Assembly: GCF_027921845.1 (NCBI RefSeq)
Contig: NZ_BSEN01000015.1
Span: 506,636 to 570,635 of the forward strand
Source: Leifsonia poae
Lineage (GTDB): Bacteria > Actinomycetota > Actinomycetes > Actinomycetales > Microbacteriaceae
Direction: 5' to 3'
DNA length: 64,000 nt
Shown here: positions 1 to 8,966 of the stretch, in pieces
Position numbering within the stretch: the stretch's first letter is position 1
Layout: every line of letters begins with the position of its first letter
Position numbers and translations under genes: made by a program
The notes under the pieces: model-generated
Database searches by the model: none
Seen by the model: only the letters and a program-made list of their open reading frames with translations
Told to the model about the DNA's origin: nothing

Positions 1-465
1 CTGGAAGATCTTGCGGGCGCGGCCCGGCTTGTTCTGCCACTCGATCAGGCGGTCGCGGAACTCGGCGATCGCGGGGTCGAGCTGGTAGCCGAAGGTGGCG
101 GACGCGCGCTTCATCTCTGCGAGCTGGTGTCCGGCCCAGTTGGCGGCGATACCGGCGCCCTTGATGGGGAGCAGGCGCACCATGATGTCGGCCTGGCCGA
201 CGGCGCGGTCCGAGAGGACCTGTTCGCCGGGGGTCAGGGAATTCCATACGGATGCCTCGGTCGCCGCGTCGACGAGGGCCGCGATGGCCGACGCCTTCTG
301 CGCGCGATCGGTGCGGGAGAGCAGGCCCTTGATCGCGCCGCGCGCGATCCAGGCTGCGAGCAACCCGGCGACGATCACGGCAACCGCGAGCACCACCGCA
401 TTGAAGATCATCGGCTGAGCGTCCGACGAAGTGAGCCAGTCTACGAAGTCATTCCACCACTGCAT
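1..465 (-). CDS. Hypothetical single-pass membrane protein (3' end beyond window)
   Basis: The visible part is 155 codons from an ATG at 465 and runs off the left edge without a stop. The N-terminus has one clear hydrophobic helix at about residues 19-40, ending in an Ala/Trp/Ile-Ala-Arg boundary, followed by a soluble charged region. I do not recognise a family and assign no function. The start is supported by a TAACAT hexamer six nt upstream, with no Shine-Dalgarno between, which suggests a leaderless mRNA. A perfect hairpin separates it from the aldo/keto reductase gene upstream on the same strand, so it is probably a separate transcription unit. Confidence 0.6.
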   Translation of the reverse strand, partial: MQWWNDFVDWLTSSDAQPMIFNAVVLAVAVIVAGLLAAWIARGAIKGLLSRTDRAQKASAIAALVDAATEASVWNSLTPGEQVLSDRAVGQADIMVRLLPIKGAGIAANWAGHQLAEMKRASATFGYQLDPAIAEFRDRLIEWQNKPGRARKIFQ

Positions 466-471
466 GGCGTG

Positions 472-477
472 ATGTTA
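472..477 (-). promoter_or_regulatory. Predicted -10 TAACAT, leaderless start of gene at 465
   Basis: TAACAT on the minus strand lies six nt before the ATG at 465. That spacing puts the transcription start at or next to the start codon. Confidence 0.4.
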
Positions 478-606
478 ACTCCGGATGCGCCGCTCTTCCG
501 GGACCTCGCGCGCAGTGTCGCGGAGTCGTGACGCTCCCGTGACCGGCCGTGGGCGCAACCCGGTCGCGTTCGTCCGGAACTCCGGGCCGACACGCCCTGA
601 GAAAGC

Positions 607-657
607 GCACAACTCCGGAACGCGGGCCGGATTGCGCCCGTCGTTCCGGAGTTGTGC
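607..657 (-). terminator. Perfect 16-bp inverted repeat downstream of the aldo/keto reductase
   Basis: Arms at 607-622 and 642-657 (GCACAACTCCGGAACG and its complement) pair perfectly around a 19-nt loop. It begins 12 nt after the reductase stop on the minus strand. There is no T-tract, which is common for actinobacterial terminators. The loop is longer than usual, so a protein-binding or REP-like role is an alternative. Confidence 0.5.
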
Positions 658-669
658 CGGCTCGTTGCC

Positions 670-1683
670 TCAGTCTTCGAGGTGCTCGGTGCCGTCGACC
701 GCGTAGGGCTCGATGGCGGCGATCTCGTCCGCAGTCAGCGGGGGAGCATCCAAGGCTGCGACGTTCTGTTCGAGCTGCGCGACGCTCGACGCGCCGATCA
801 GCGCGCTGGTCACCGCGGGCTGGCGAAGCACCCAGCGCAGCGCCAGCTGAGCGAGGGACTGGCCGCGCGCCGCAGCGATCTCGTTGAGCGCGCGCGCCCG
901 CTCGAGGTAGACGGGGCTCAACTGCTTCTCCGACAGGAAGTGGCTGGTCGCCGCGCGCGAGCCGGCGGGGACCGTGCCGTCGAGGTAGCGGTCGGTGAGC
1001 ATTCCCTGGGCGAGCGGCGAGAACACGATGCTCCCCGCACCGATCTCGTCGAGCACCGGGAAGAGGCCGTCTTCGATGTGACGGTCGAACATCGAGTAGC
1101 GCGGCTGGTGGATGAGCAGCGGGATCTTGTGCTCGGCCAGCGCGGCGGCCGCGGCGCGGGTCTGCTCCGGGTCGTAGTTCGAGATGCCGACGTACAGGGT
1201 CTTGCCCTGCTGCACGGCGCTGGCGAGCGCGCCCATGGTCTCCTCGATCGGCGTCTCGGGGTCGGGACGGTGCGAGTAGAAGATGTCGACGTAGTCGGTG
1301 CCGAGGCGCGCGAGACTCTGGTCGAGCGACGAGAGCAGGTTCTTGCGGGAGCCCCACTCGCCGTACGGGCCGGGCCACATGTAGTAGCCGGCCTTGCTGG
1401 AGATGACGATCTCGTCACGGTACGGGGCCAGATCTTCGCGCAGCAGGCGACCGAAGTTGGTCTCGGCGGTGCCGGCGGGCGGCCCGTAGTTGTTCGCAAG
1501 GTCGAAGTGCGTGATGCCGAGGTCGAACGCGCGCCGCACGATGGCCCGCTGGGTCTCGATCGGGCGCTCGTCGCCGAAGTTGTGCCAGAGGCCGAGCGAC
1601 AGTGCGGGCAGCTTGAGGCCGCTGCGTCCGCTGCGGTTGTAGGTCATCGTGTCGTAGCGGTCGTCCGCCGGAACATAAGTCAT
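670..1683 (-). CDS. Aldo/keto reductase, YghZ/MgrA-like
   Basis: This is a 337-residue NADPH-dependent aldo/keto reductase. Its N-terminus (DDRYDTMTYNRSGRSG) and the FDLANNYGPP and MWPGPYGEWGSRK segments resemble the L-glyceraldehyde-3-phosphate reductase (YghZ/MgrA) group, which reduces small aldehydes such as methylglyoxal in the cytoplasm. The catalytic tetrad is visible as D61, Y66, K97 and H138. The frame could start 21 codons earlier, but that would overlap msrA's upstream region. The ATG at 1683 matches the family start and has TACGAT six nt upstream. It is divergent from msrA with a 46-bp gap, so both may answer oxidative or carbonyl stress; that link is inference. The substrate is not shown by the sequence. 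Confidence 0.88.
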   Translation of the reverse strand: MTYVPADDRYDTMTYNRSGRSGLKLPALSLGLWHNFGDERPIETQRAIVRRAFDLGITHFDLANNYGPPAGTAETNFGRLLREDLAPYRDEIVISSKAGYYMWPGPYGEWGSRKNLLSSLDQSLARLGTDYVDIFYSHRPDPETPIEETMGALASAVQQGKTLYVGISNYDPEQTRAAAAALAEHKIPLLIHQPRYSMFDRHIEDGLFPVLDEIGAGSIVFSPLAQGMLTDRYLDGTVPAGSRAATSHFLSEKQLSPVYLERARALNEIAAARGQSLAQLALRWVLRQPAVTSALIGASSVAQLEQNVAALDAPPLTADEIAAIEPYAVDGTEHLED

Positions 1684-1689
1684 GTCCAC

Positions 1690-1695
1690 ATCGTA
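1690..1695 (-). promoter_or_regulatory. Predicted -10 TACGAT of the aldo/keto reductase
   Basis: TACGAT sits six nt before the ATG at 1683 on the minus strand, inside the short gap shared with msrA. This spacing suggests a leaderless transcript. Confidence 0.4.
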
Positions 1696-1729
1696 GGAGA
1701 ATGGTGCGCGTCGCAACGAAAGGGTTCCC

Positions 1730-2257
1730 ATGCAGACGTTCGTCATCGCCGGAGGCTGCTTCTGGTGTCTGGATGCGGTCTACCGCGTGCTCCGCGGGGT
1801 GCAGGATGTCGTGTCGGGCTACACCGGCGGCACGACGGTCGACCCCACCTACGAGGAGGTCTGCACCGGGAGCACCGGTCACACCGAGGCGGTCGCCGTG
1901 ACCTTCGATCCCGAGGTGATCCCCGCATCCGTGATCCTCGACGTGTTCTTCACGCTCCACGACCCGACGCAGCTCAACCGTCAGGGCGTCGACGTCGGCA
2001 CCCAGTACCGCTCGGCGATGTTCTACGACGGCGACGAGCAGAAGGCGCTGTTCGATGCTGCCCTCGAGCGGGCGGCGACGTACTGGGACGGCACGATCGT
2101 CACCACGCTCGAGCCGCTCGGCACGTTCTACCGCGCCGAGGAGTACCACCAGGACTTCTTCGCGAAGAACCCGGGTCAGGGCTACTGTCTCGCCGTCGCG
2201 CAGCCGAAGGTGAACAAGATCCGCGCTTCGTATTCGCAGTACGTGATCGCGGCGTAA
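1730..2257 (+). CDS. msrA: Peptide methionine-S-sulfoxide reductase MsrA
   Basis: This 175-residue protein reduces the S-epimer of methionine sulfoxide, free or in proteins, in the cytoplasm. The catalytic GCFWC motif is at residues 9-13, with nucleophile C10. The family's GYTGG and GHTEAV-type segments follow, and the C-terminal recycling cysteine is visible at about C153 in a GYC motif. Length and layout are those of a full MsrA. The AAAGGG about six nt before the ATG serves as ribosome binding site. No msrB is adjacent. The gene faces the aldo/keto reductase. Confidence 0.95.
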   Translation: MQTFVIAGGCFWCLDAVYRVLRGVQDVVSGYTGGTTVDPTYEEVCTGSTGHTEAVAVTFDPEVIPASVILDVFFTLHDPTQLNRQGVDVGTQYRSAMFYDGDEQKALFDAALERAATYWDGTIVTTLEPLGTFYRAEEYHQDFFAKNPGQGYCLAVAQPKVNKIRASYSQYVIAA

Positions 2258-2410
2258 CGGGTCTCCCGGCTCCCGCCTCCCGCCTCCACAGGGGCTCGCG
2301 TCGAGAGCCTTTCCCCAGGTTGATGCGCACGCGGTTTCCGGATGCTCATCCGTTCGAGACTCGTCAGCACCGCCATCCGGCGATGTTCCGAGGTTCCGAA
2401 GGAGAGCACC

Positions 2411-3046
2411 ATGAACGATTCCCTGGCCACGCGCGGCTTCGTCGCCACCGCCCCCAACCACCTCGTCACGGCCGAGGGGCTGCCCATCACGACGTTCCGC
2501 CTCGCCGCGTCGCGTCGCCGGTTCAACCGGCAGACCCAGGCGTGGGAGAACACGGGCACCAATTGGTATACCGTCACGGCATTCCGGCAGCTCGCGCTCA
2601 ACGTCGCCTCGTGCGTCTCGAAGGGCGACCCGGTGATCGTCTCCGGCCGGCTGAGCGTTCGGGAGTGGGAGAACGACGACCGCTCGGGGATCGTGGTCGA
2701 GATCGACGCGGATGCGGTCGGTCACGATCTCGGTTGGGGCAGCGCGTCGTTCGCGCGCACGATCCGCTCGGCGCCGATCGACGGGCACGGTGAGGGGGCG
2801 CCTGGCGGTGGGACACAAGGCAGCGGGACGCAGGGCGATGCTGTAGAGCGAGACGCGGCAGGTGGAGCTGCGGCTGAGGACACCGGGATGCCGGGCGACG
2901 GCTCGGACGCATCGCGAGGGCTGTCGAGTGGGTCGCGCGGCGACGGAGACGTTCACGCAGCCCCTGCCGGGGCCGGGATCGACCGCGACGCGGACGGCTG
3001 GGCTCTCCCGGTGACCGCGGAGGATTCACCCGCGGTGCCCTTCTAG
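2411..3046 (+). CDS. ssb: Single-stranded DNA-binding protein, second-type paralogue
   Basis: The product (211 residues) has an N-terminal OB-fold domain of about 110 residues with the SSB pattern of FRLAASRRRFNR, NTGTNWYTVTAFRQLA and GDPVIVSGRLSVREW. The remaining half is a Gly/Asp/Ala-rich disordered tail ending in EDSPAVPF. This resembles the acidic Pro-Phe tip that SSBs use to recruit repair and replication proteins, though it is less acidic than the classic DDDIPF. It is not next to rpsF or rplI, so it is probably the accessory SSB rather than the replicative one. The start at 2411 is set by GAAGGAGAG six nt upstream; the longer frame adds residues without family similarity. Confidence 0.85.
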   Translation: MNDSLATRGFVATAPNHLVTAEGLPITTFRLAASRRRFNRQTQAWENTGTNWYTVTAFRQLALNVASCVSKGDPVIVSGRLSVREWENDDRSGIVVEIDADAVGHDLGWGSASFARTIRSAPIDGHGEGAPGGGTQGSGTQGDAVERDAAGGAAAEDTGMPGDGSDASRGLSSGSRGDGDVHAAPAGAGIDRDADGWALPVTAEDSPAVPF

Positions 3047-3049
3047 AAT
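3044..3049 (+). promoter_or_regulatory. Predicted -10 TAGAAT formed by the ssb stop codon
   Basis: The TAG stop of ssb is the first half of TAGAAT. It would start a transcript with a leader of roughly 30 nt for the lipoprotein gene at 3086. Confidence 0.35.
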
Positions 3050-3085
3050 GGCTCTCGCCCCCACCGCTACCGCAACGGAGACGAG

Positions 3086-3619
3086 ATGACCGACGTGCGA
3101 CGCCTCCCGATCGTCCGTCGATCCCGGGGGCGCGCGGCAGGGGTCTGGGGTGCAGCGACGGGGGCCATCATGGTCTCGGTTCTGCTGAGCGGATGCGTCG
3201 GCGGCGGCCCCGCGCCGACCCCGAGCACCGCGAGCGCGAGCCCGACGGCGACGGCGACGGCGACGCCGAGCCAGACCTCGAGTGCCATCGAGTTGCACCC
3301 CGATGGAACGGCGCAGCAGAATCTGCCGTTCTTCAACAAGGTCAACAAGGCCACCCTCGCGGCCAAGCCTGCTGCGCAGGGCCGCGACTTCATCGACGCG
3401 CTCGTGGCGGCGGGCTTCGTGAAGGCCGACATGCAGGTCACTCCGGATACGTCGACGATCGGCCTCAAGGCGAATTCGATCCAGTTCTCGGTGCGCATGG
3501 GCGACAGCTGCCTCATCGGACAGAACGGTGCGGATGCCGGCGGCTACAGCAGCCAGGTCACCCCGGTGCTCGGCACAGGTTCGTGCCTCATCGGCCAGAC
3601 CCGCGCGATCGACTGGTAG
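3086..3619 (+). CDS. Secreted lipoprotein of unknown function (DUF6993-like)
   Basis: This 177-residue protein has an N-terminal arginine-rich stretch, a hydrophobic segment and a lipobox LLSGC with the lipidated cysteine at C37. A Ser/Thr/Pro/Ala linker follows to about residue 65. The conserved C-terminal domain (NLPFFNKVNK near the front, two cysteines in DSCLIGQ and GSCLIGQ) is what I remember from small actinobacterial lipoproteins annotated DUF6993. The repeated SCLIGQ suggests an internal disulfide outside the membrane. I can name no function. The ACGGAGACGAG before the ATG acts as ribosome binding site. Confidence 0.75.
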   Translation: MTDVRRLPIVRRSRGRAAGVWGAATGAIMVSVLLSGCVGGGPAPTPSTASASPTATATATPSQTSSAIELHPDGTAQQNLPFFNKVNKATLAAKPAAQGRDFIDALVAAGFVKADMQVTPDTSTIGLKANSIQFSVRMGDSCLIGQNGADAGGYSSQVTPVLGTGSCLIGQTRAIDW

Positions 3620-3652
3620 CTCGCGCCGGCGGTGGTGGATGCCCGTGCAGGG

Positions 3653-3676
3653 CGTGCGTCGAGCCGTGCGTCGAGC
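3653..3676 (+). repeat. Two tandem copies of a 12-mer in a gene-free gap
   Basis: CGTGCGTCGAGC is repeated twice head to tail. It lies in the 285-bp gap between the lipoprotein and ettA. Apart from the ettA -10, I see no gene or strong hairpin there. Confidence 0.5.
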
Positions 3677-3891
3677 CGTGCCCCGCGTTTATCCACAGGG
3701 CGCTGGCGGTGCACGAGCGTGAGCGGTCACCAACTGTCGCCACACACGCGGTTCCGGGCCGGCCAGCGACAATACGTGACCACTCACGGCGATGGCAGGG
3801 CGGTGTCACGGCGATGCCAGAGGTGGAGCGCAACGTGAGAGGAGGTATCGGGCAGCGAGGCCGGTGGGACCGGTGCGCCGCCCGCGCCCAA

Positions 3892-3897
3892 TAGACT
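3892..3897 (+). promoter_or_regulatory. Predicted -10 TAGACT of ettA
   Basis: TAGACT is separated from the ettA ATG by the seven nt GGAGGGC. The transcript is probably leaderless or nearly so, although the spacer also looks like a Shine-Dalgarno. Confidence 0.45.
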
Positions 3898-3904
3898 GGA
3901 GGGC

Positions 3905-5587
<1,683 letters not shown>

Positions 5588-5595
5588 GCCCCGCG

Positions 5596-5635
5596 CTCCC
5601 GCCCGGCCGTCGTATCCGTCGCGGCCGAGCGGGAG
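5596..5635 (+). terminator. Hairpin downstream of ettA
   Basis: Arms CTCCCGCCCGGCCG (5596-5609) and CGGCCGAGCGGGAG (5622-5635) pair with one mismatch. It starts nine nt after the ettA stop and has no T-tract. Confidence 0.5.
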
Positions 5636-5690
5636 AACAGGCGCAGCACAGAGCTGGCGCAGCAAGCAACGACGCAGGAAGGCGAAGACG

Positions 5691-6167
5691 ATGAGACTGC
5701 ACGTGCCGATCAGGCTCCGCTGGAGCGACCTCGACGCCTACGGCCATGTGAACAACGCGGAGATGCTCCGCCTCCTCGAGGAGGCGCGCATCATCGCGTT
5801 CTGGATCACCGACGACGCAGAAGAGGCGGTCGGCGCGAGCACGGCGGTGCTCGACGGGCGGCCGGGTGCTGACACGCTCACGCTGATCGCGCGGCAGGAG
5901 ATCGAGTACCTGGCGCCGATCCCGTACCTGCGGCAGCCGCTCGACGTGCAGCTCTGGCTCGGACGCCTCGGCGGCGCGAGCCTCGAGGTCTGCTACGAAG
6001 TGCACTCGCCCCGCGGAACCGAGCCCGACATCCTGTACGCGCGCGCCGCGACGACGATCGTGCTGGTGGATGCGGCGAGCGAGCGGCCGCGCCGCATCAA
6101 CGACGGCGAGCGCGCGGCCTGGACGCCCTACCTCGACGAGCCGGTGCAGTTCACCAAGCGCGGCTGA
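5691..6167 (+). CDS. Acyl-CoA thioesterase, 4-HBT hotdog family
   Basis: This 158-residue single hotdog domain carries the 4-hydroxybenzoyl-CoA thioesterase-type start RLRWSDLDAYGHVNN, in which D15 is the expected catalytic aspartate and H19/N21 the conserved neighbours. The segment QEIEYLAPIPYLRQPLDV is the usual central strand. It should hydrolyse an acyl-CoA in the cytoplasm; the acyl group cannot be read from the sequence. The ATG at 5691 is chosen because the domain starts there and the longer frame runs back into ettA. Spacing to ettA is 103 bp, with a hairpin between. Confidence 0.85.
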   Translation: MRLHVPIRLRWSDLDAYGHVNNAEMLRLLEEARIIAFWITDDAEEAVGASTAVLDGRPGADTLTLIARQEIEYLAPIPYLRQPLDVQLWLGRLGGASLEVCYEVHSPRGTEPDILYARAATTIVLVDAASERPRRINDGERAAWTPYLDEPVQFTKRG

Positions 6168-6209
6168 CCGCCGCGGCCGCCGCGGCCGCCGCTACCCGCG
6201 CAGGCCGAC

Positions 6210-6259
6210 TTGCGTTGAATGTGCGGTCCGGAGCGTGCGCGAGCGCACATTCGGCGCAA
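6210..6259. terminator. Inverted repeat between convergent genes
   Basis: Arms at 6210-6225 and 6244-6259 share TTGCG..GAATGTGCG with two mismatches over 16 bp and an 18-nt loop. It lies between the convergent thioesterase and Rieske genes, so it may terminate both. Confidence 0.45.
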
Positions 6260-6272
6260 CTCGCTGGGACGG

Positions 6273-6680
6273 CTACTTCGTCACGGTGACTGTGTCACCC
6301 GACACCGAGGCGGTCAGCTTGCCGAGCGGCTGCTGAGCCGGGCCCTGGAGCACGTCGCCGGTCGTTCCGTCGAAGCGGGAGCCGTGGCACGGGCAGTCGA
6401 ACTCCTTGCCCGTCGGAGCGACGGTGCAGCCCTGGTGCGTGCAGACCGCGCTGAAGGCCACGACCTTTCCTTCCGTGGGCTGCGAGACGACGACGGGCGT
6501 CGACCCGAGCTTCGCGGAGACAGCGCCTCCCACGGGGATCGAGGAGAGCGGCACGGTGACGGAGCCCGATTCGGAGCCGGCCGCGCCATCGGACGTGCAC
6601 GCGGCGAGCAGCAGGGCGCCCGCGGACGCTCCGCCGATCGAGACGAGGGTGCGTCGGGTGAGCGGAGTCGGTTCGGTCAT
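6273..6680 (-). CDS. Tat-exported Rieske [2Fe-2S] lipoprotein
   Basis: This 135-residue protein has a twin-arginine signal ([10 protein letters not shown]) merged with a lipobox LLAAC, giving a lipidated C28, so it is likely exported folded with its cluster and anchored outside the membrane. The Rieske motifs are complete. C80 and H82 (CTHQGC) plus C96 and H99 (CPCHGS) are the cluster ligands, and C85/C98 are placed for the bridging disulfide. It is a stand-alone domain without cytochrome bc neighbours. Its role is probably electron transfer or redox sensing at the cell surface; the partner is unknown. It is transcribed away from the ECF sigma operon from a matching promoter, so it is a likely sigma target. 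Confidence 0.9.
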   Translation of the reverse strand: MTEPTPLTRRTLVSIGGASAGALLLAACTSDGAAGSESGSVTVPLSSIPVGGAVSAKLGSTPVVVSQPTEGKVVAFSAVCTHQGCTVAPTGKEFDCPCHGSRFDGTTGDVLQGPAQQPLGKLTASVSGDTVTVTK

Positions 6681-6721
6681 ACTGAGTCCTCACGGGTCGG
6701 CGTAGCTTTGTAATACCGGTA

Positions 6722-6749
6722 TCCACGAGTCTGCCGTGCGAACGGTTCA
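6722..6749 (-). promoter_or_regulatory. ECF (SigL-like) promoter of the Rieske gene
   Basis: On the minus strand TGAACC (6749-6744), a 16-nt spacer and CGTGGA (6727-6722) match the form of SigL-type ECF promoters, TGAACC-N16/17-CGT. The predicted start leaves a leader of about 35 nt before the ATG at 6680. Confidence 0.65.
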
Positions 6750-6768
6750 ATGCGGGGCCGTGAAACGG

Positions 6769-6796
6769 TGAACCTTCTTTGAAGCGGCTTCGTGTA
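6769..6796 (+). promoter_or_regulatory. ECF (SigL-like) autoregulatory promoter of the sigma operon
   Basis: TGAACC (6769-6774), a 16-nt spacer and CGTGTA (6791-6796) precede the sigma gene. The element is the same as the one serving the Rieske gene in the opposite direction. It also decides the sigma start codon, because a GTG at 6792 would lie inside this -10. Confidence 0.7.
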
Positions 6797-6812
6797 TCTG
6801 GTGGAGGTGTGC

Positions 6813-7322
6813 ATGCCGAACGAGGACGCGCGACTGCTCCGCGAGCTGCACGACCAGCACGCGCAGGCGGTGTGGCGCTACGTGGTGCACCTCACCGGCG
6901 ACCGCGCGATGGCCGATGACGTCGTTCAGGAGACCCTCTTGCGCGCCTGGCGCCGGCCGGCGGTGCTCGACCAGTCGCAGTCCTCGGCGCGCGCATGGAT
7001 GTTCACGGTGGCACGCAACCTGGTGATCGACGACAAGCGCAGCGCCCACAGCATCCACGAGATCGGCACCGATGTGCTGCCCGAGCGCGGTGGACCGAAC
7101 GAGGCGGATGCCGTGCTCGACGCCTGGCTGGTGACGGACGCCCTCGCGGAGCTGTCCGACGAGCACCGCGCGGTGATCGTTCACGCGTACTACGGCGGAC
7201 GTTCGATCGCCGAGATCTCACGGGAGCTCGACATTCCCGAGGGGACCGTCAAGTCGCGCATCCATTACGGGCTGCGCGCGCTGAGACTCGCACTGCAGGA
7301 GAGGGGGGTGACCGAGCGATGA
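6813..7322 (+). CDS. ECF sigma factor, SigL-like
   Basis: This 169-residue ECF (group 4) sigma factor has region 2 near the N-terminus (MADDVVQETLLRAWRR, binding the -10) and region 4 at the end (DALAELSDEHRAVIVHAYY, then a helix-turn-helix with IPEGTVKSRI, binding the -35). The ATG at 6813 is preferred over the GTG at 6792: GGTGGAGGTG lies just before it and the predicted -10 overlaps the upstream alternative. The next gene, an anti-sigma factor, overlaps it by four nt. The TGAACC/CGTG promoters on both sides fit the mycobacterial SigL recognition sequence, supporting a SigL-type factor controlled by envelope or redox stress. The inducing signal is not visible. Confidence 0.9.
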   Translation: MPNEDARLLRELHDQHAQAVWRYVVHLTGDRAMADDVVQETLLRAWRRPAVLDQSQSSARAWMFTVARNLVIDDKRSAHSIHEIGTDVLPERGGPNEADAVLDAWLVTDALAELSDEHRAVIVHAYYGGRSIAEISRELDIPEGTVKSRIHYGLRALRLALQERGVTER

Positions 7323-8011
7323 CGACTCACGACCAGTTCGCGACATGGGACGGCGCCTACGTGCTCGGGGCGCTGTCGCCCACCGAGCGCCGCGCATACG
7401 AGGAGCATCTGCGCACGTGCAGCGACTGCGCCACGTCGATGGGGGAGCTGGCCGGTCTCCCCGGCATCCTGGGCAGGGTCGCCCCCGACGACGCGTTCGC
7501 ACTGCTCGACGACCCGACGGTCGCGCCCACCCCGCAACTGCTTCCGGCACTGCTGAGCGAGGCGCGTAGGCGCCGCACTCGTCGCCGATGGTGGACCGCC
7601 GGTGCGCTGGCCGCGGCGGCGGCCATCATCGCGATCTCGGCCGTGGTGGTGCCGTCCCTCGTCGCGCCTCCCGTCACGCAGCAGGCCGGAACGAGCGTCC
7701 AGATGACGCAGGTCGAGCCGAGCGCGTTGAGCGCCGACTTGAAGCTCGTCTCCGAGCCGTGGGGGACCCGTATCGAGTCGCGGTGCAGCTACGCCGAGTG
7801 GGCGGGGAGCGAGTCGGGGCGGGTCTGGACCTATGCGATGGTCGTCACCGACCGGAGCGGGGTCGCCACACAGATCTCGACCTGGACGGCGCAGGCGGGA
7901 TCGACGGTCGAGCCGGTCGCCACGACCAGCGTGCCGCTGTCGAAGATCGCGAGCGTCGACATCCGCTCGGCGACCGACGGCACCGTGCTGCTGCGCAGCA
8001 CCTTCGGGTAG
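7319..8011 (+). CDS. Zinc-type anti-sigma factor (RslA-like)
   Basis: This 230-residue membrane protein has a cytoplasmic N-terminal ZAS motif HLRTCSDC (H30, C34, C37), which binds zinc and the sigma factor. A single transmembrane helix follows at about residues 91-114 after a stretch of arginines, and then an external C-terminal domain of about 115 residues with one cysteine (RCSYAEW). The external domain is where a signal would be sensed. The start overlaps the sigma stop by ATGA, so translation is coupled, as usual for sigma/anti-sigma pairs. The layout matches M. tuberculosis RslA. Confidence 0.88.
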   Translation: MTTHDQFATWDGAYVLGALSPTERRAYEEHLRTCSDCATSMGELAGLPGILGRVAPDDAFALLDDPTVAPTPQLLPALLSEARRRRTRRRWWTAGALAAAAAIIAISAVVVPSLVAPPVTQQAGTSVQMTQVEPSALSADLKLVSEPWGTRIESRCSYAEWAGSESGRVWTYAMVVTDRSGVATQISTWTAQAGSTVEPVATTSVPLSKIASVDIRSATDGTVLLRSTFG

Positions 8012-8061
8012 CCGGGGCCCGGGGCGACGGGTTGGAAGGCGACGGGCTACGGGACGGCGCC

Positions 8062-8925
8062 TTACGGCACCCGCACCATCGCCTCCTGCGCCACGCTGGC
8101 GATCAGCCGGCCGTCACGGCTGTAGATACGGCCGAGCGAGAGGCCTCTGCCGCCGCTGGCCGACGGCGACTCCTGCAGGTAGAGCAGCCACTCGTCGACC
8201 CGGGCGTAGCGGTGCCACCACATGGCGTGGTCCAGGCTCGCCGCCTTGAGTCCGGGCGTGGCCCATGCGACGCCGTGCCGTCGCATGACCGACTCCATGA
8301 TCGAGTAGTCGCTGGCGTAGGCGAGAGCGGCGCGGTGCAGCTCGGGGTCGTCCGGCAGCGTTCCGATCGCGCGGAACCACACGGCCTGGTGCGCCACCTG
8401 CTCGCCCTCGACCGTGAAGTAGATCGGCGAGGTGACGTGCCGGATGTCGAACGGGCGGTCGCTGGCCCAGTACTGTGCGACCGGATGGTCGATGTCGGCC
8501 AGCACCGCGGCCGAGCTCTGCAGCGACTCGGGATCCGGCAGGTCGTCCGGCATTTCGATCTGGTGCTCGAGGCCTTCGTCGTCGTCTTGGAACGAGGCGA
8601 TCATCGACAGGATGGGCAGCCCGCTCTGATAGGCCTGGGTGCGCCTGGTCGAGAATGAGCGGCCGTCGTGGATGCGGTCGACCGAGAAGGTGATCGGCAG
8701 GTTGACGTCGCCCGGCCGCAGGAAGTAGCCGTGCATCGAGTGGATGGAACGGTCGTCGGGCACGGTGCGCTGGGCGGCCACGATGGACTGCGCGAGCACC
8801 TGGCCGCCGAAGACACGCCCGAGGGGCATCCATTGCGACGGTCCGGTGAAGATGTCCTCACTGGTGCGTGCGCCGGTGTCGGTCAGATCGAGCGCGGTCA
8901 GAAGGGATGCCAGGGGCTCGGTCAC
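8062..8925 (-). CDS. tesB: Acyl-CoA thioesterase II
   Basis: This 287-residue double-hotdog thioesterase hydrolyses medium- and long-chain acyl-CoA in the cytoplasm. TesB hallmarks are visible: GRVFGGQVLAQSIVAAQRTV in the first domain, SMHGYFLRPGD, and the C-terminal SLDHAMWWHRYARVDEWLLY with the conserved aspartate. The length is the family's usual one. The start is a GTG at 8925 preceded by ATGGAGGCACT. It lies alone on its strand, 41 bp from the divergent hypothetical gene. Confidence 0.92.
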   Translation of the reverse strand: MTEPLASLLTALDLTDTGARTSEDIFTGPSQWMPLGRVFGGQVLAQSIVAAQRTVPDDRSIHSMHGYFLRPGDVNLPITFSVDRIHDGRSFSTRRTQAYQSGLPILSMIASFQDDDEGLEHQIEMPDDLPDPESLQSSAAVLADIDHPVAQYWASDRPFDIRHVTSPIYFTVEGEQVAHQAVWFRAIGTLPDDPELHRAALAYASDYSIMESVMRRHGVAWATPGLKAASLDHAMWWHRYARVDEWLLYLQESPSASGGRGLSLGRIYSRDGRLIASVAQEAMVRVP

Positions 8926-8951
8926 AGTGCCTCCATCGTGATGTCTCTTGG

Positions 8952-8957
8952 TAGTTT
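8952..8957 (+). promoter_or_regulatory. Predicted -10 TAGTTT of gene at 8967
   Basis: TAGTTT lies nine nt before the ATG and no Shine-Dalgarno is present, which is consistent with a leaderless mRNA. Confidence 0.4.
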
Positions 8958-8966
8958 AGACAGCAG

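Noticed and set aside
3620-3904. Short Arg/Ser-rich frames in the gap before ettA
   Set aside because: They arise from a duplicated 12-mer and GC-rich sequence, have no ribosome binding site and no similarity to any family.
6792-6812. GTG start for the ECF sigma gene
   Set aside because: The GTG falls inside the predicted CGTGTA -10 and lacks an upstream ribosome binding site; the ATG at 6813 has one.
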